Shown: positions 1 to 8,515, counted from the stretch's first letter. The stretch is DNA of 64,000 bases from Thermicanus aegyptius DSM 12793 (GCF_000510645.1 NZ_KI783301.1:3239788-3303787); one strand, 5' to 3'. The notes: generated by a model from the sequence alone, not told the origin. A program made the numbers and translations.

Positions 1-230
1 TGGGATTCGAAGACAGGAAGGGCATGGTCATGCATAAGAATGCAGCGTTCCTCTCCAGGCAGCACCTCTCGCATCTCACAATAGGAACAGTGGGGGACCT
101 TCTCCCCTTCCTTCCACCCCATCTGTTCCTTGGCAATCCGGTTGATGTAGAGGATCACCCGATGTTGATCCATCACGATGACGCCCTCAGGGAACTGGTC
201 TAGGATCTCTTTTGTCCATATGCTTTCCAT
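1..230 (-). CDS. PAS-domain sensor protein, N-terminal fragment
   Basis: The first 76 codons of a gene that runs off the left edge of the window are visible, starting from an ATG at 230 behind a modest AAGGG-type ribosome binding site. The protein begins MESIWTKEILDQFPEGVIVM, which is the usual opening of a PAS domain that follows no membrane segment. A cysteine cluster (PHCSYC at about residues 49-54 and a third Cys near residue 68) sits where some PAS sensors hold a metal or Fe-S site; this is seen, but its ligand is not known. The output domain lies outside the window, so it may be a histidine kinase, a sigma-54 activator or a cyclase. It points the same way as the FapA-like gene and the PAS-kinase-HTH gene to its right. 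Confidence 0.7.
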   Translation of the reverse strand, partial: MESIWTKEILDQFPEGVIVMDQHRVILYINRIAKEQMGWKEGEKVPHCSYCEMREVLPGEERCILMHDHALPVFES

Positions 231-323
231 GAGAATCCCTTCTTCTTCCGATGCTTGCTTTTACTTTACCATAAAATTGTGAAGAAGAATGAAAGCCTCT
301 GTGAAATGGCCACGAAACGACCA

Positions 324-363
324 TAAAAAAAAAAGAAGGCAAAATCGTATCCTTTGCCTTCTC
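324..363 (-). terminator. Rho-independent terminator after the FapA-like gene
   Basis: A stem of AGAAGGCAAA with its complement TTTGCCTTCT is followed, read on the minus strand, by a run of about ten T. It lies immediately after the stop codon at 364, so it ends the FapA-like transcript. Confidence 0.85.
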
Positions 364-1902
364 CTATCCTCTGGTGAGATGGATCTCCCCTTCCTTGATG
401 CGTATGCTTACTTTTGCCTCCTCCCGGGTAAAGAAATGCCCTTTCCCGCCGATGAGAACTTCGGTCTCCGGATATACTTTATTAAGACGAACCACTCCTT
501 CAGGATCAAGTACTTCAACCAAGGTGCGCACTCCGGCCTGGGACCCCACTTCTTCAAGCTCTACCCTATGGCCGGACCTGATTTCGCCGCCCCGGTAGGA
601 GCCTTTCCCTCTCACGCTTCCTCCGGCATCGATGATCGAATGGTATCCTCCCCGTTGGGTTACCTCCACATCCCCTTTTGATTCCACTTTACTGTTAAGG
701 AGACTGGAAAGAACCACCTTCACATCCTTCTTATCTTCCGCCGGATTCTCTTTCAAAAGCTGCTTTAAATGTAAGAGCAGCTTTTGAAACCGGACATAGG
801 TGATGTCTGGCGGACTTCCCCCTGTGTGGGAAAGCTGTGCCTGTACCTGTTGAAGCCCATCGATCACCTCCAGCCAATCTTTTGGAAGGCTGATCTTTTG
901 TCTTTCCTTGGCCAATTCTTTAATCTCCTCCCCGATGCGGGGATTTATCTTTTGGATCAACAGTTTGACGACCGGAAGGATCGTTTGCTGCTCCTCTTGC
1001 AAGATCCATTTCCCCTGGGGCGTTTGGGATATTTGATGGATCCCGACGTCCACTTTCTCCAGATCCTCTTTGATCTTTTCCAAGGTGAATTTTAATTCTT
1101 GCAAGGGGCTAACACCAGCAGAAAGATGGCTGCCTATCGCCTGACCTTGAACCAGGATCGAACCCCCTGCCTTTACGGTGGCCTTCATCACATTTCCCCC
1201 GACGCGGATATCCCCGTCTGCCTCCACGGTCATTCCTTCGTTTATATTGCCGGAGATTTGAATATCTCCGCGGAAGCGGATATTCCCGGTGGAAAGGTCC
1301 ACATCTCCCGACTGGATGAGGGTTGGAGCGACACTGATGTGGTAACCCCCGCTTTTCGTCTTTACCTTTAAGTATCCATTGATCGTGGCGTAGATCACCT
1401 TTCCTTCCTCATCCAGCCGAACCCCTTGCCCAAGGGCGATGTTAACCGCCCGAACCGGAGGGGGAGGGATCGGTTCCCCACGGACTCCGCTGCCCTCCCT
1501 GCCCGGCTGAGGAGGGAAGATCTGGGCGATTCGGTCTCCGGCGGCTACACTGGGAATGCGAAAGAAATCCAGATAATTAATCCTTCCGTTCTCCTCCACG
1601 AAGCGATGCTCTTCCTGAGTTTGAACGAACCATTCCACCCAACCGTCCTTCCCATTCTCTGGAGGAGTTCCCTCCGCCAAGAGATATTCCCCCGGTGGAG
1701 GCGCATGGAGGGCGACTCTCAATTCTTCCTCTTGAATGGGAAGTTTGATCCCCTCCTGCATGAGACGCCGCTTCACCTCTTCTTCCGTAAAGGGAGCCTC
1801 CCCTTCTCCTTGCTTTACAATGAGTCGGACCTTTAATGGTTCGATGTGCAGGTGCCAAAGAGGATATTTTTTTCTCTCTTTCCCAAGACCTTCTCTCTCC
1901 AT
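364..1902 (-). CDS. FapA/DUF342 family protein
   Basis: This 512-residue protein belongs to the DUF342 (FapA) family. The family name comes from a Vibrio polar-growth/flagellar factor; its biochemical function in Firmicutes is not settled. An N-terminal part (about residues 1-180) is followed by a right-handed beta-helix-like core with short Gly-rich repeats (for example ILVQGQAIGSHLSAG), a helical insertion around residues 275-370, and more beta repeats to the end. I chose the ATG at 1902, with AAGGAGGG nine bases upstream; a TTG one codon earlier at 1905 is also possible. A TATACT box at 2019-2024 could be its -10 element, but no convincing -35 is visible. It has no signal peptide. It lies between two PAS sensors in the same orientation, which hints at a regulatory link but does not prove one. 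Confidence 0.85.
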   Translation of the reverse strand: MEREGLGKERKKYPLWHLHIEPLKVRLIVKQGEGEAPFTEEEVKRRLMQEGIKLPIQEEELRVALHAPPPGEYLLAEGTPPENGKDGWVEWFVQTQEEHRFVEENGRINYLDFFRIPSVAAGDRIAQIFPPQPGREGSGVRGEPIPPPPVRAVNIALGQGVRLDEEGKVIYATINGYLKVKTKSGGYHISVAPTLIQSGDVDLSTGNIRFRGDIQISGNINEGMTVEADGDIRVGGNVMKATVKAGGSILVQGQAIGSHLSAGVSPLQELKFTLEKIKEDLEKVDVGIHQISQTPQGKWILQEEQQTILPVVKLLIQKINPRIGEEIKELAKERQKISLPKDWLEVIDGLQQVQAQLSHTGGSPPDITYVRFQKLLLHLKQLLKENPAEDKKDVKVVLSSLLNSKVESKGDVEVTQRGGYHSIIDAGGSVRGKGSYRGGEIRSGHRVELEEVGSQAGVRTLVEVLDPEGVVRLNKVYPETEVLIGGKGHFFTREEAKVSIRIKEGEIHLTRG

Positions 1903-2170
1903 CAAACCCAGCCCTCCTTTTCATCCCCTCATCGGGCTTATCGAATGAATTCGAGCATGGAGAACTTCCCTTTTTGCATTAAACCTGTTACCCCTTCTGT
2001 GATTCGCTCTCTAATTTCAGTATAGGCTATTTTTCTCACGGCGAAAAGTCCCAACCTCACCTGCAACTTTTCTCCTCCCCATCGACATCCAAAACGTTTC
2101 CTATAAAACCTTTCCTAATACTTTTCCGCCTCCATCTCCTCTTTCTTGTTTCGAAGAAAATGAAGGCGGG

Positions 2171-3904
2171 CTACGTCGATGATTTCATCCCTTTTTGGGG
2201 ATGGAGGAACATCACCATCAGTTGCGAGCGATCGTTTAATTCCAGTTTCTGCAGAATATTGGAAACATGGTTTTTCACCGTATGCTCACTAATCATAAGC
2301 TGTTCCGAGATTTCCTTATTTTTATATCCCAGACAGACGAGTTTCAAGACCTCTTTCTCCCGATTGGTTAATTCGCTTCGGCCTAGGATCTGTTCTTCGA
2401 GCTCCGTCTCGTAAGAAGAGGCGCGAGAATAAGGAAGGAGGACTTGAAGCAGCGTCTTTCCTTCATCCCTCTCAATGGCGATTTGTCCCATGTGATCGGC
2501 AATCACCTTATAGCTGATCATCATTTCGATGCCGATTCCCTTTTCGTTGAGGGAATAGTGGGGAAGGCCCGCCTTCTCTACGATCTCCTTCGTTCTTACG
2601 TCTACATAGATAAACCGAATGGAATAGAAATTCCCTTCATCCCTTTCCCCTTTGACGGTTAGGGGGGATCCTTCATCCTTTCCTTCGAGGATGTACCGCA
2701 GGAGATTCTTAAACGAAAGCTTCAGCATCTCCCGATTCCCCATGACGATGGGATTCTCCCCATCAAAAAGAGCGGTGATCCCATCCTTTTCAATCAAACC
2801 TTCCTGTTCGGCATCCCGAATGACCTCCTCAAGAATGGAACGGAGGAGAACTTCTTCCTTCTTAGCCCTGGAAGATTTGGCGAAAAGGAGAAAATGATTG
2901 ACCACTTCTTCAATCTTGTCTATTTCTGCGAGAATCATGGGAAAATAGGATACTCCCTCTCTGCTTATCCCCTTGCTCTCCTGCTGCAGGAGGGTTAAAA
3001 ATCCTCGGATCGTCGTGATGGGGTTGCGGAGTTCATGGGCTACCCCGGCGGCGAATTCTTGGATCATCGCGAGATGGCTGCTCTTCTCCAAAAACTCCTC
3101 CTGCGACGCTTGACGTGATATATCCCTGCCGATCCATAGAAAGCGATCTCTTTTTGCCCCATAATCGAAATCAGGGCTGATTCTTGTTAACCATACCTGG
3201 AAGATCCTTTCTCCTTTCTCTCCGCGCCGAAGTCGAATGCGTCGTTCGATCGTTTTGTTGCCGGGAAGATTTTGCAGCGCGGAAAGGAGGGACCCCTCTT
3301 CTTCCAACCATTCGCCAATCCCCTTCCCTTCCCAATCCAGGCCGAGATAATCGGCGGCTACCGGGGAAGCATAAAGAATTTTCCCCTCCCTATTTAAGAG
3401 AAGAACCATCACAGAGGCATAACGGAGAAGAGAAAAATCTTCCTTCTGAAAAAGTTTTCCGATGTCCACGGTACCGGGGTTCAGCTTTGACGGAGAAAGG
3501 GGATACGCCTCATCGAAAGATGTGGCAAAAGAACGGTCCAACCCAATGATGCTGAAACGCTCCTTCAGGAATAGTTCCATCCAGATCACCACCACATCGG
3601 TGATTTTCCCCTTCTGTCGGACCGGAGTCAGGCTGCCCAGGATCGGAATGCCCGAGAGCTGCATCATGACCATCCCCTGCTCTTTTCCCCGCCACGCCCG
3701 CTCATAGACCTCTTCCAACTGATCGGCGATCGTTCCATCCGGGAATATCTCTTGAAGATCATGGTTAAGAAAATCTTGAGGGGTATAACCTAATCGGGTT
3801 AATAAGTTTCCCATCGCAAACGTATGTACAAATCTTCCTTTTTCCTTTCTAAATCCATACACCATTCCGGCCATTTTGTAGAGTGGTTCATACTCTTCCC
3901 GCAT
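2171..3904 (-). CDS. PAS-PAS histidine kinase-like protein with C-terminal LuxR-type HTH
   Basis: The 577-residue soluble protein has an N-terminal PAS-like region (about 1-115), a second PAS domain (about 155-270), a HisKA dimerisation domain with the phospho-acceptor motif AHELRNP (His290), an ATPase-like region (about 370-490), and a LuxR/GerE helix-turn-helix (about 505-565, LTNREKEVLKLVCLGYKNKE...HTVKNHVSNILQKL). The H-box is intact. The ATPase part is eroded: the N-box reads NLLRYILEG, no DxGxG G1 box is visible, and only a G2-like GIGIEMMISYKVI remains. Kinases of this kind normally signal to a separate regulator, so the fused DNA-binding domain is odd. It may act as a one-protein sensor and transcription factor. 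No receiver domain is present and no response-regulator gene is adjacent. Start is ATG at 3904 behind GGAGGG. Confidence 0.85.
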   Translation of the reverse strand: MREEYEPLYKMAGMVYGFRKEKGRFVHTFAMGNLLTRLGYTPQDFLNHDLQEIFPDGTIADQLEEVYERAWRGKEQGMVMMQLSGIPILGSLTPVRQKGKITDVVVIWMELFLKERFSIIGLDRSFATSFDEAYPLSPSKLNPGTVDIGKLFQKEDFSLLRYASVMVLLLNREGKILYASPVAADYLGLDWEGKGIGEWLEEEGSLLSALQNLPGNKTIERRIRLRRGEKGERIFQVWLTRISPDFDYGAKRDRFLWIGRDISRQASQEEFLEKSSHLAMIQEFAAGVAHELRNPITTIRGFLTLLQQESKGISREGVSYFPMILAEIDKIEEVVNHFLLFAKSSRAKKEEVLLRSILEEVIRDAEQEGLIEKDGITALFDGENPIVMGNREMLKLSFKNLLRYILEGKDEGSPLTVKGERDEGNFYSIRFIYVDVRTKEIVEKAGLPHYSLNEKGIGIEMMISYKVIADHMGQIAIERDEGKTLLQVLLPYSRASSYETELEEQILGRSELTNREKEVLKLVCLGYKNKEISEQLMISEHTVKNHVSNILQKLELNDRSQLMVMFLHPQKGMKSST

Positions 3905-4199
3905 GAGGTACTACTCCCTCCACCCAGCTTCCTTACAAAACTCCCTCTTTTCCTTCATATCCCAGCAAATTTCGACCATTTTCCCGGGAAATACGAACAA
4001 AACCATCCTAACTTAGTACCCTATCACGAATATAGAAAAGCGTATATAGGCAGGATTACCCATTCTTCGCCTCTTTTCCATAGGTACTTAGAACTAGTTC
4101 CCGCTCGCTCCGATCGATTTTTTCCCTCCGAATTTTAAATTGTATAGTCAAATCATCCTATACGTCGGGGCCGTTCAAGATCTTGTCATCAAAAAACCC

Positions 4200-4228
4200 T
4201 TGACACATTACCATAAAAAGGATATTAT
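4200..4228 (+). promoter_or_regulatory. Sigma-A promoter of hsp20
   Basis: TTGACA at 4200-4205, a 17-base spacer and TATTAT at 4223-4228 form a near-consensus promoter. It predicts a leader of roughly 135 bases before the hsp20 start. No CIRCE inverted repeat was seen near it. The rest of the 466-base gap from 3905 to 4370 holds nothing else that I can name, apart from a short GATCC/GGATC hairpin at 4296-4308 in the leader. Confidence 0.75.
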
Positions 4229-4281
4229 AAGATTGGTCATAGAAGTCATCCTCTATGAACCATGAAAACCTTCAGGAGGCG

Positions 4282-4374
4282 ATGGGAAAAAGAAAGATCC
4301 TACGGATCGTGAATGGTGTGGGTTCAGTCTCGGTTCGTGGCCATTTTTCTGGTGAAATGGAGGGAGTTTCATGA
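4282..4374 (+). CDS. Possible 30-residue leader ORF before hsp20
   Basis: An ATG at 4282 opens a 30-codon frame (MGKRKILRIVNGVGSVSVRG...) whose TGA overlaps the hsp20 ATG as ATGA, an arrangement typical of translational coupling. An AGGAGG lies only two bases before this ATG, which is closer than usual, so translation is doubtful. I do not recognise the peptide. It may simply be untranslated leader. Confidence 0.2.
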   Translation: MGKRKILRIVNGVGSVSVRGHFSGEMEGVS

Positions 4375-4811
4375 ATCTTGTTCCTTTTGATCCTTTCCGC
4401 CATCTAGAAAACATGAAGAATGAACTGGATCGCATCTTCTCGGCAGGTTTTCCGGGAACATTTTCCCTGATGGATGCTTTTCGACTTCCCAGAGTAGATG
4501 TTTACGAATTGGAGAAAGAGGTAGTCGTCCGTTGCGACCTTCCAGGCATAGAGAGAAAAGAAGATATCCACATTGAGGTATCGGAAAATCACGTCTCCAT
4601 ACACGGAACCGTCCAGCGAATGGAAGAGGTGAAATCGGACCGGATGTACCGGCAAGAGCGGTATGAAGGAAATTTTCAACGCTCCATTCCTCTCCCGGTA
4701 TCCGTTAAAAGTGATGAGGCGAAGGCCAGCTATAAAAACGGGGTGTTGGAGATCCGCATCCCCAAGCTGAATCCGGAGAATCGAAGAAGAATCGACATTG
4801 ATTTCCAATAA
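4371..4811 (+). CDS. Small heat-shock protein, Hsp20/alpha-crystallin family
   Basis: This 146-residue cytoplasmic chaperone would hold unfolding proteins in a soluble state for refolding by ATP-dependent chaperones. The N-terminal arm begins MNLVPFDPFRHLENMKNELDRIF, typical of bacterial class A Hsp20, and the alpha-crystallin domain spans about residues 40-133 (RVDVYELEKEVVVRCDLPGI ... SYKNGVLEIRIPK). Its length is normal for the family. GGAGGG six bases before the ATG is a good ribosome binding site. It is a single-gene unit with its own strong promoter and terminator. The long leader could carry temperature-dependent control, but I see no clear ROSE or fourU pattern. Confidence 0.93.
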   Translation: MNLVPFDPFRHLENMKNELDRIFSAGFPGTFSLMDAFRLPRVDVYELEKEVVVRCDLPGIERKEDIHIEVSENHVSIHGTVQRMEEVKSDRMYRQERYEGNFQRSIPLPVSVKSDEAKASYKNGVLEIRIPKLNPENRRRIDIDFQ

Positions 4812-4859
4812 GTTCCGTGAAAATGATCTCCCGATGGAATGAGCATGCGCATCACCCTT

Positions 4860-4896
4860 TCCTCACCCTCTGCTTAAGCGGGGTGGGGGTTTTTTG
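4860..4896 (+). terminator. Terminator after hsp20
   Basis: CACCC and GGGTG arms enclose an inner GC-TTAA-GC hairpin, with a T run from 4890. The stem has a bulge, but position and T-tract fit an intrinsic terminator. Confidence 0.65.
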
Positions 4897-5000
4897 TGAA
4901 GTGGGCAGAATTCTGTAAGGGAACCCTTCGTCATGCTCCTTGTTTAATGTACCCAAATGCGTTAAAGTAAGAATATCCTTTCAGAAAAAAGAGGGAGACC

Positions 5001-5513
5001 ATGGAGAAAAAATTTTGCAGGGAATCAAGGGTTGTAAAAACGAGCCTCGTGCTGCCAAACGATACGAATAATCACGGCACGCTTTTCGGCGGGCGGCTCA
5101 TGTCCTATATCGATGATGTCGCCTCCATCTCCGCCATGCGCCATTGCCGGCAGCGGGTTGTGACCGCTTCTGTGGATACCGTAAATTTTCTTTATCCCAT
5201 CCATCGAACCGATTCCGTCTGCTTGGAGTCCTACGTAACATGGACAGGCCATACCTCTATGGAGGTTTTCGTGAAGGTGATCACGGAAGATCTGTTCACC
5301 GGGGAACGGAAGATTGCCGCCACCGCCTTTTCTACCTTTGTCGCCTTGGATGAAAACTTCCATCCTGTTCCTGTTCCGGAAGTGGTTCCCGAATCCCCCG
5401 AAGAAATTAAGCTGCATGAGACCGCCCCGGAACGGCTAATCGAGCGGAAACAGAAGAGGGCGAAGAGCAAAGAACTGGCCGATTTCCTGACGATGAAAAA
5501 ACCTTGGGAGTAA
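5001..5513 (+). CDS. Acyl-CoA thioesterase, hotdog fold (YkhA-like)
   Basis: The 170-residue protein is an acyl-CoA hydrolase that releases free fatty acid and CoA in the cytoplasm. It begins with the family signature NDTNNHGTLFGGRLMSYIDD, in which the Asn/His-Gly-Leu-Phe-Gly-Gly stretch and the following Asp belong to the hotdog active site, and continues with the usual ASVDTVNFLYPI strand. The C-terminus is lysine-rich and about 20 residues longer than the hotdog core, as in YkhA of Bacillus. GAGGGAG precedes the ATG. A weak promoter, TTGTTT at 4940 and TAAAGT at 4963, may serve it. The gene ends 13 bases before the GtrB-like gene, so the two may share a transcript, without an obvious functional link. 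Confidence 0.9.
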   Translation: MEKKFCRESRVVKTSLVLPNDTNNHGTLFGGRLMSYIDDVASISAMRHCRQRVVTASVDTVNFLYPIHRTDSVCLESYVTWTGHTSMEVFVKVITEDLFTGERKIAATAFSTFVALDENFHPVPVPEVVPESPEEIKLHETAPERLIERKQKRAKSKELADFLTMKKPWE

Positions 5514-5526
5514 GGAGGTTTTCCTG

Positions 5527-6561
5527 TTGAGCATTCGCGTTCCCAACCGGGAAGGGAACCTGAACGTCGCCTCACCCGTTCTCTCGGTCGTAATCCCTTG
5601 TTACAATGAGGAGGAGGTTCTTCCCGTTACCGCAGAACGGCTTACCTCTATGCTTTCGCAGATGAAGGCGGAAGGGCTGATCTCGGAAAACAGTTTTCTC
5701 CTCTTCGTCGATGACGGGAGCAAGGATAAAACCTGGCAAATCATCGGCTCCCTCGCCCGGGAACAGCCGATGATTCATGGGATTAAACTTGCCCATAATG
5801 CGGGGCATCAAAACGCCCTCTTCGCAGGGCTGATGGAGGCGAAAAAACAGGCGGATTGCGTGATCTCGATCGACGCCGACCTTCAGGATGATGTGGATGT
5901 GATGAGGGAATTTATGCAGAAGTATAAGCAAGGTTTTGAGATCGTCTACGGGGTGAGAAAAAGCAGGGCGTCGGATACCTTTTTTAAGCGTACCACGGCC
6001 GAGGGCTTTTACCGCTTCATGCGGGCCATGGGAGTGCAAATCGTCTTCAACCATGCCGATTACCGCCTGCTGAGCCGGAGGGCGTTAGAATACCTGGAGG
6101 AATACCGGGAAAGAAACCTCTTCCTTCGGGGAATTATTCCCCTCTTAGGGCTTAAGTCTGCCACGGTTTACTACGACCGCCATGAACGCTACGCCGGTCA
6201 ATCGAAATACCCGTTGAGGAAAATGCTCGCCTTTGCCTTCGAAGGCATCACCTCCTTTAGCGTTACTCCCATCCGTTTTGTTACCCTCATGGGCTTTTCC
6301 ATCTTCATCATAAGTATCGCAGCCGGCCTCTACGCGTTATGGAGCAAACTGGCAGGCCGGAGCATCGGCGGTTGGACCTCCCTCATGCTGTCGATCTGGT
6401 TTATTGGCGGAATCAATCTGATGAGCATCGGCCTCATCGGAGAATATATCGGCAAGATTTATTTGGAAACCAAACAGCGTCCCCGCTATCTCATCGAAGA
6501 AAGGCTTGCTCCCTTGCCACAAAGGGATACTTCATACGACAAAATGGGGAGTCGTTCGTAA
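5527..6561 (+). CDS. GtrB-like family 2 glycosyltransferase with two C-terminal membrane helices
   Basis: This 344-residue enzyme most likely transfers a sugar from a nucleotide donor to undecaprenyl phosphate at the inner face of the membrane. The GT-A catalytic domain shows LSVVIPCYNEEEVLP at the N-terminus and the metal-binding SIDADLQD around residue 119. Two hydrophobic segments near residues 245-275 and 285-315 match the GtrB/CsbB arrangement. The start is TTG at 5527 with AAGGAGG eight bases upstream. Its stop overlaps the start of the GtrA-like gene by one base, a coupling that supports a shared job: making and flipping a lipid-linked sugar. The sugar itself cannot be told from the sequence. 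Confidence 0.9.
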   Translation: MSIRVPNREGNLNVASPVLSVVIPCYNEEEVLPVTAERLTSMLSQMKAEGLISENSFLLFVDDGSKDKTWQIIGSLAREQPMIHGIKLAHNAGHQNALFAGLMEAKKQADCVISIDADLQDDVDVMREFMQKYKQGFEIVYGVRKSRASDTFFKRTTAEGFYRFMRAMGVQIVFNHADYRLLSRRALEYLEEYRERNLFLRGIIPLLGLKSATVYYDRHERYAGQSKYPLRKMLAFAFEGITSFSVTPIRFVTLMGFSIFIISIAAGLYALWSKLAGRSIGGWTSLMLSIWFIGGINLMSIGLIGEYIGKIYLETKQRPRYLIEERLAPLPQRDTSYDKMGSRS

Positions 6562-7007
6562 TGGATATAAAGAGAAAGGTGATCATCGCCGTACCCCATA
6601 CCTTCCTCCGTTTTCTCCTCGTCGGTATCATCAATACCGTGATCGGTGTTGGGACGACCTTTATCTTCCTTCACTTATTTCACTGGAACTACTGGTGGTC
6701 CACCTTTATCGGCAACAGCATCGGGGTGGTGGTAAGCTTTTTCCTGAACCGTTCTTTCACTTTCCGGGATACGGGAGACATCTCCCGGAGCTTCCCCCGC
6801 TTTCTGCTCGTAACTCTCCTCTCGTATTTCCTGGCCTATGGGCTGGGTCTTCTCTTGGCGGAGAGGGTGATCGCCCTCCTTCCCATCCCAGGCTCCTGGA
6901 TTGAAAGCGGCGCCGTCCTGATCGGCGCCGGGCTTTATACGATCCTGAACTATACCGGTCACAGGCTCTTCACCTTTCCCCGGGTAAAGAAAAGCCTGCA
7001 CCAATAA
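6561..7007 (+). CDS. GtrA family membrane protein (probable lipid-linked sugar flippase)
   Basis: The 148-residue protein has four predicted membrane helices and the GtrA family pattern (FLRFLLVGIINTVIGVGTTF, then NSIGVVVSFFLNRSFTFRD). Members are thought to move undecaprenyl-phosphate-linked sugars across the membrane. The ATG at 6561 shares its A with the stop codon of the GtrB-like gene, so translation is coupled. The last 49 bases overlap, tail to tail, the end of the GT-C glycosyltransferase gene on the other strand. Together the three genes resemble the three-part systems that decorate teichoic acids or O-antigens; that comparison is inference. Confidence 0.88.
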   Translation: MDIKRKVIIAVPHTFLRFLLVGIINTVIGVGTTFIFLHLFHWNYWWSTFIGNSIGVVVSFFLNRSFTFRDTGDISRSFPRFLLVTLLSYFLAYGLGLLLAERVIALLPIPGSWIESGAVLIGAGLYTILNYTGHRLFTFPRVKKSLHQ

Positions 7008-8392
7008 AGAACCCCTCCCATGCCGCTCCCCAAAAAGAGAAGGAAGCCGGGAATGAGAAAGTAACGATACCTCACCTGAATCTCGATCAAAAGATGAACT
7101 GCCGCGTACCCTAGGATCAGGAGGAGGAAAAACGCTTCTTTCTGATCCCCTTCCCCCCTCCACAACCGGATCAGTGACGCCAAGCCGAAGAGAAGAGCGG
7201 CGAAGAAGAAGAAGCGTTCCAGCCTCGTCTCCCATCTTTCCACCCAGGGGAGGGATAGATCCCGCAAACTCCACCAAGCCGCCTGATCCGGAGAACCCCA
7301 CAAAAATTCCATTTTCTTTCGGAGAAGCTGCAAGATGGCTTTGCTGTCCGATAGCCTCTCCTTTATCATCTCTTTTTCCACCTTGATCTTTTCCTCGAGG
7401 GGGAGATCGCGCAATTTCTGGTCATCGGGAGGGTAATATTGGCCGATCGATTTTACATTGAACCCCTCCACGAACTTCCAATAGGGATCCCGGTTCCCCA
7501 GCGGGTAGGAGGTAACCCCCAGGGCGATCAGCCAACTGCTTATTCCTATGTGAAGGAGATAAAAGAGGAGGAGAAGCCCTGCCAATCGACCGGTATAGAT
7601 CCATCGATTCCCCTTCGCTTGTAGGACATAGTGGAGGAGAAAATAAAATCCCACCGCCAGGAGGACGACAGGGCCATAGGGACGCATGATATCCCCCAGG
7701 GCGAGCAGAAGCCCGATCCCGATCCAGGCATAGCGGCTCTCCAACCCTTTGATCATCAAAAGGGCAAACCCTGCATAAAAGAGAAAATCGGCAATATGTT
7801 GATTGGTTAAGACAGAACTCATCATGATGCTGGAAGGATAGAGGGCATAAACCCATCCTGCAACCCTTCCTGCAAACTCTCCAAAGAGATGCCGGCCGAT
7901 CCCGTACAAGAGAAGGGCAATCCCCGTCTGGTAAAGGGCATTTAAGATTTTTAGAGGGAGAAGCCCTGCCCCGAAGATCTTGACGATGAGCGCCTGATAC
8001 ATGGTAAAGCCAAGCTGGTAAACCCATTGGGAATAATACGGGCTCCGGCTAAAGGAATAATCCCCTTGAGAAGCCTTCACGGCACTCTCGTACATCAGTT
8101 TAAAGTCGGAAAAGGGCTCTGTAGGAACCGCCAATATCCAAGCGAACCGGAGGAGAAAGGCAACAAGAAATAGAAGAAGGAGAAAATGGCGGTTTCCTAA
8201 CCTCCATCGGCTCATCGCCAGGATTCCAAAGAGAAAAAGAAGGAAGAAAAAAAGAGCACCTGCGAGGGTATACCAGGTTCCAAAGAGGGATTGAATCGAT
8301 AACCAGGTGGGTCTCAACAAATAGGAGAAAAAAAGAAGGGTGAGGATCAGAAGAAATCGATATCCGATTCGATGGATACGTTGCAAAAACAT
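6959..8392 (-). CDS. GT-C type membrane glycosyltransferase (ArnT/GT39-like)
   Basis: This 477-residue integral membrane protein has about ten hydrophobic segments and a first extracytoplasmic loop with an acidic motif (EPFSDFKLMYESA, about residues 92-104) followed by SPYYSQWVYQLGF, as in ArnT/PMT-type GT-C enzymes that use a polyprenyl-phosphate sugar on the outer face of the membrane. A hydrophilic stretch near residues 300-375 is the likely external domain. The gene converges with the GtrA-like gene and shares 49 bases with it. The neighbouring GtrB/GtrA pair could supply its lipid-linked donor. The acceptor is unknown; a teichoic acid or surface protein is plausible. Start is ATG at 8392 with only a weak ribosome binding site. 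Confidence 0.8.
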   Translation of the reverse strand: MFLQRIHRIGYRFLLILTLLFFSYLLRPTWLSIQSLFGTWYTLAGALFFFLLFLFGILAMSRWRLGNRHFLLLLFLVAFLLRFAWILAVPTEPFSDFKLMYESAVKASQGDYSFSRSPYYSQWVYQLGFTMYQALIVKIFGAGLLPLKILNALYQTGIALLLYGIGRHLFGEFAGRVAGWVYALYPSSIMMSSVLTNQHIADFLFYAGFALLMIKGLESRYAWIGIGLLLALGDIMRPYGPVVLLAVGFYFLLHYVLQAKGNRWIYTGRLAGLLLLFYLLHIGISSWLIALGVTSYPLGNRDPYWKFVEGFNVKSIGQYYPPDDQKLRDLPLEEKIKVEKEMIKERLSDSKAILQLLRKKMEFLWGSPDQAAWWSLRDLSLPWVERWETRLERFFFFAALLFGLASLIRLWRGEGDQKEAFFLLLILGYAAVHLLIEIQVRYRYFLIPGFLLFLGSGMGGVLYWCRLFFTRGKVKSL

Positions 8393-8447
8393 GATCGCTT
8401 CTCAACTCCAAGATAAGAGATCACTTTCCTTTAGCATGTTACGCTTC

Positions 8448-8470
8448 AAAAAAACAGGCATATTCGCCTG
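8448..8470 (-). terminator. Terminator after the YdcF-family gene
   Basis: CAGGC and GCCTG arms with a six-base loop are followed on the minus strand by seven T. It lies 46 bases beyond the stop of the YdcF-family gene. Confidence 0.75.
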
Positions 8471-8515
8471 CTACTCTACCATAGTTCGGCCATTTCCGCA
8501 AATCCATTTTCTTCT

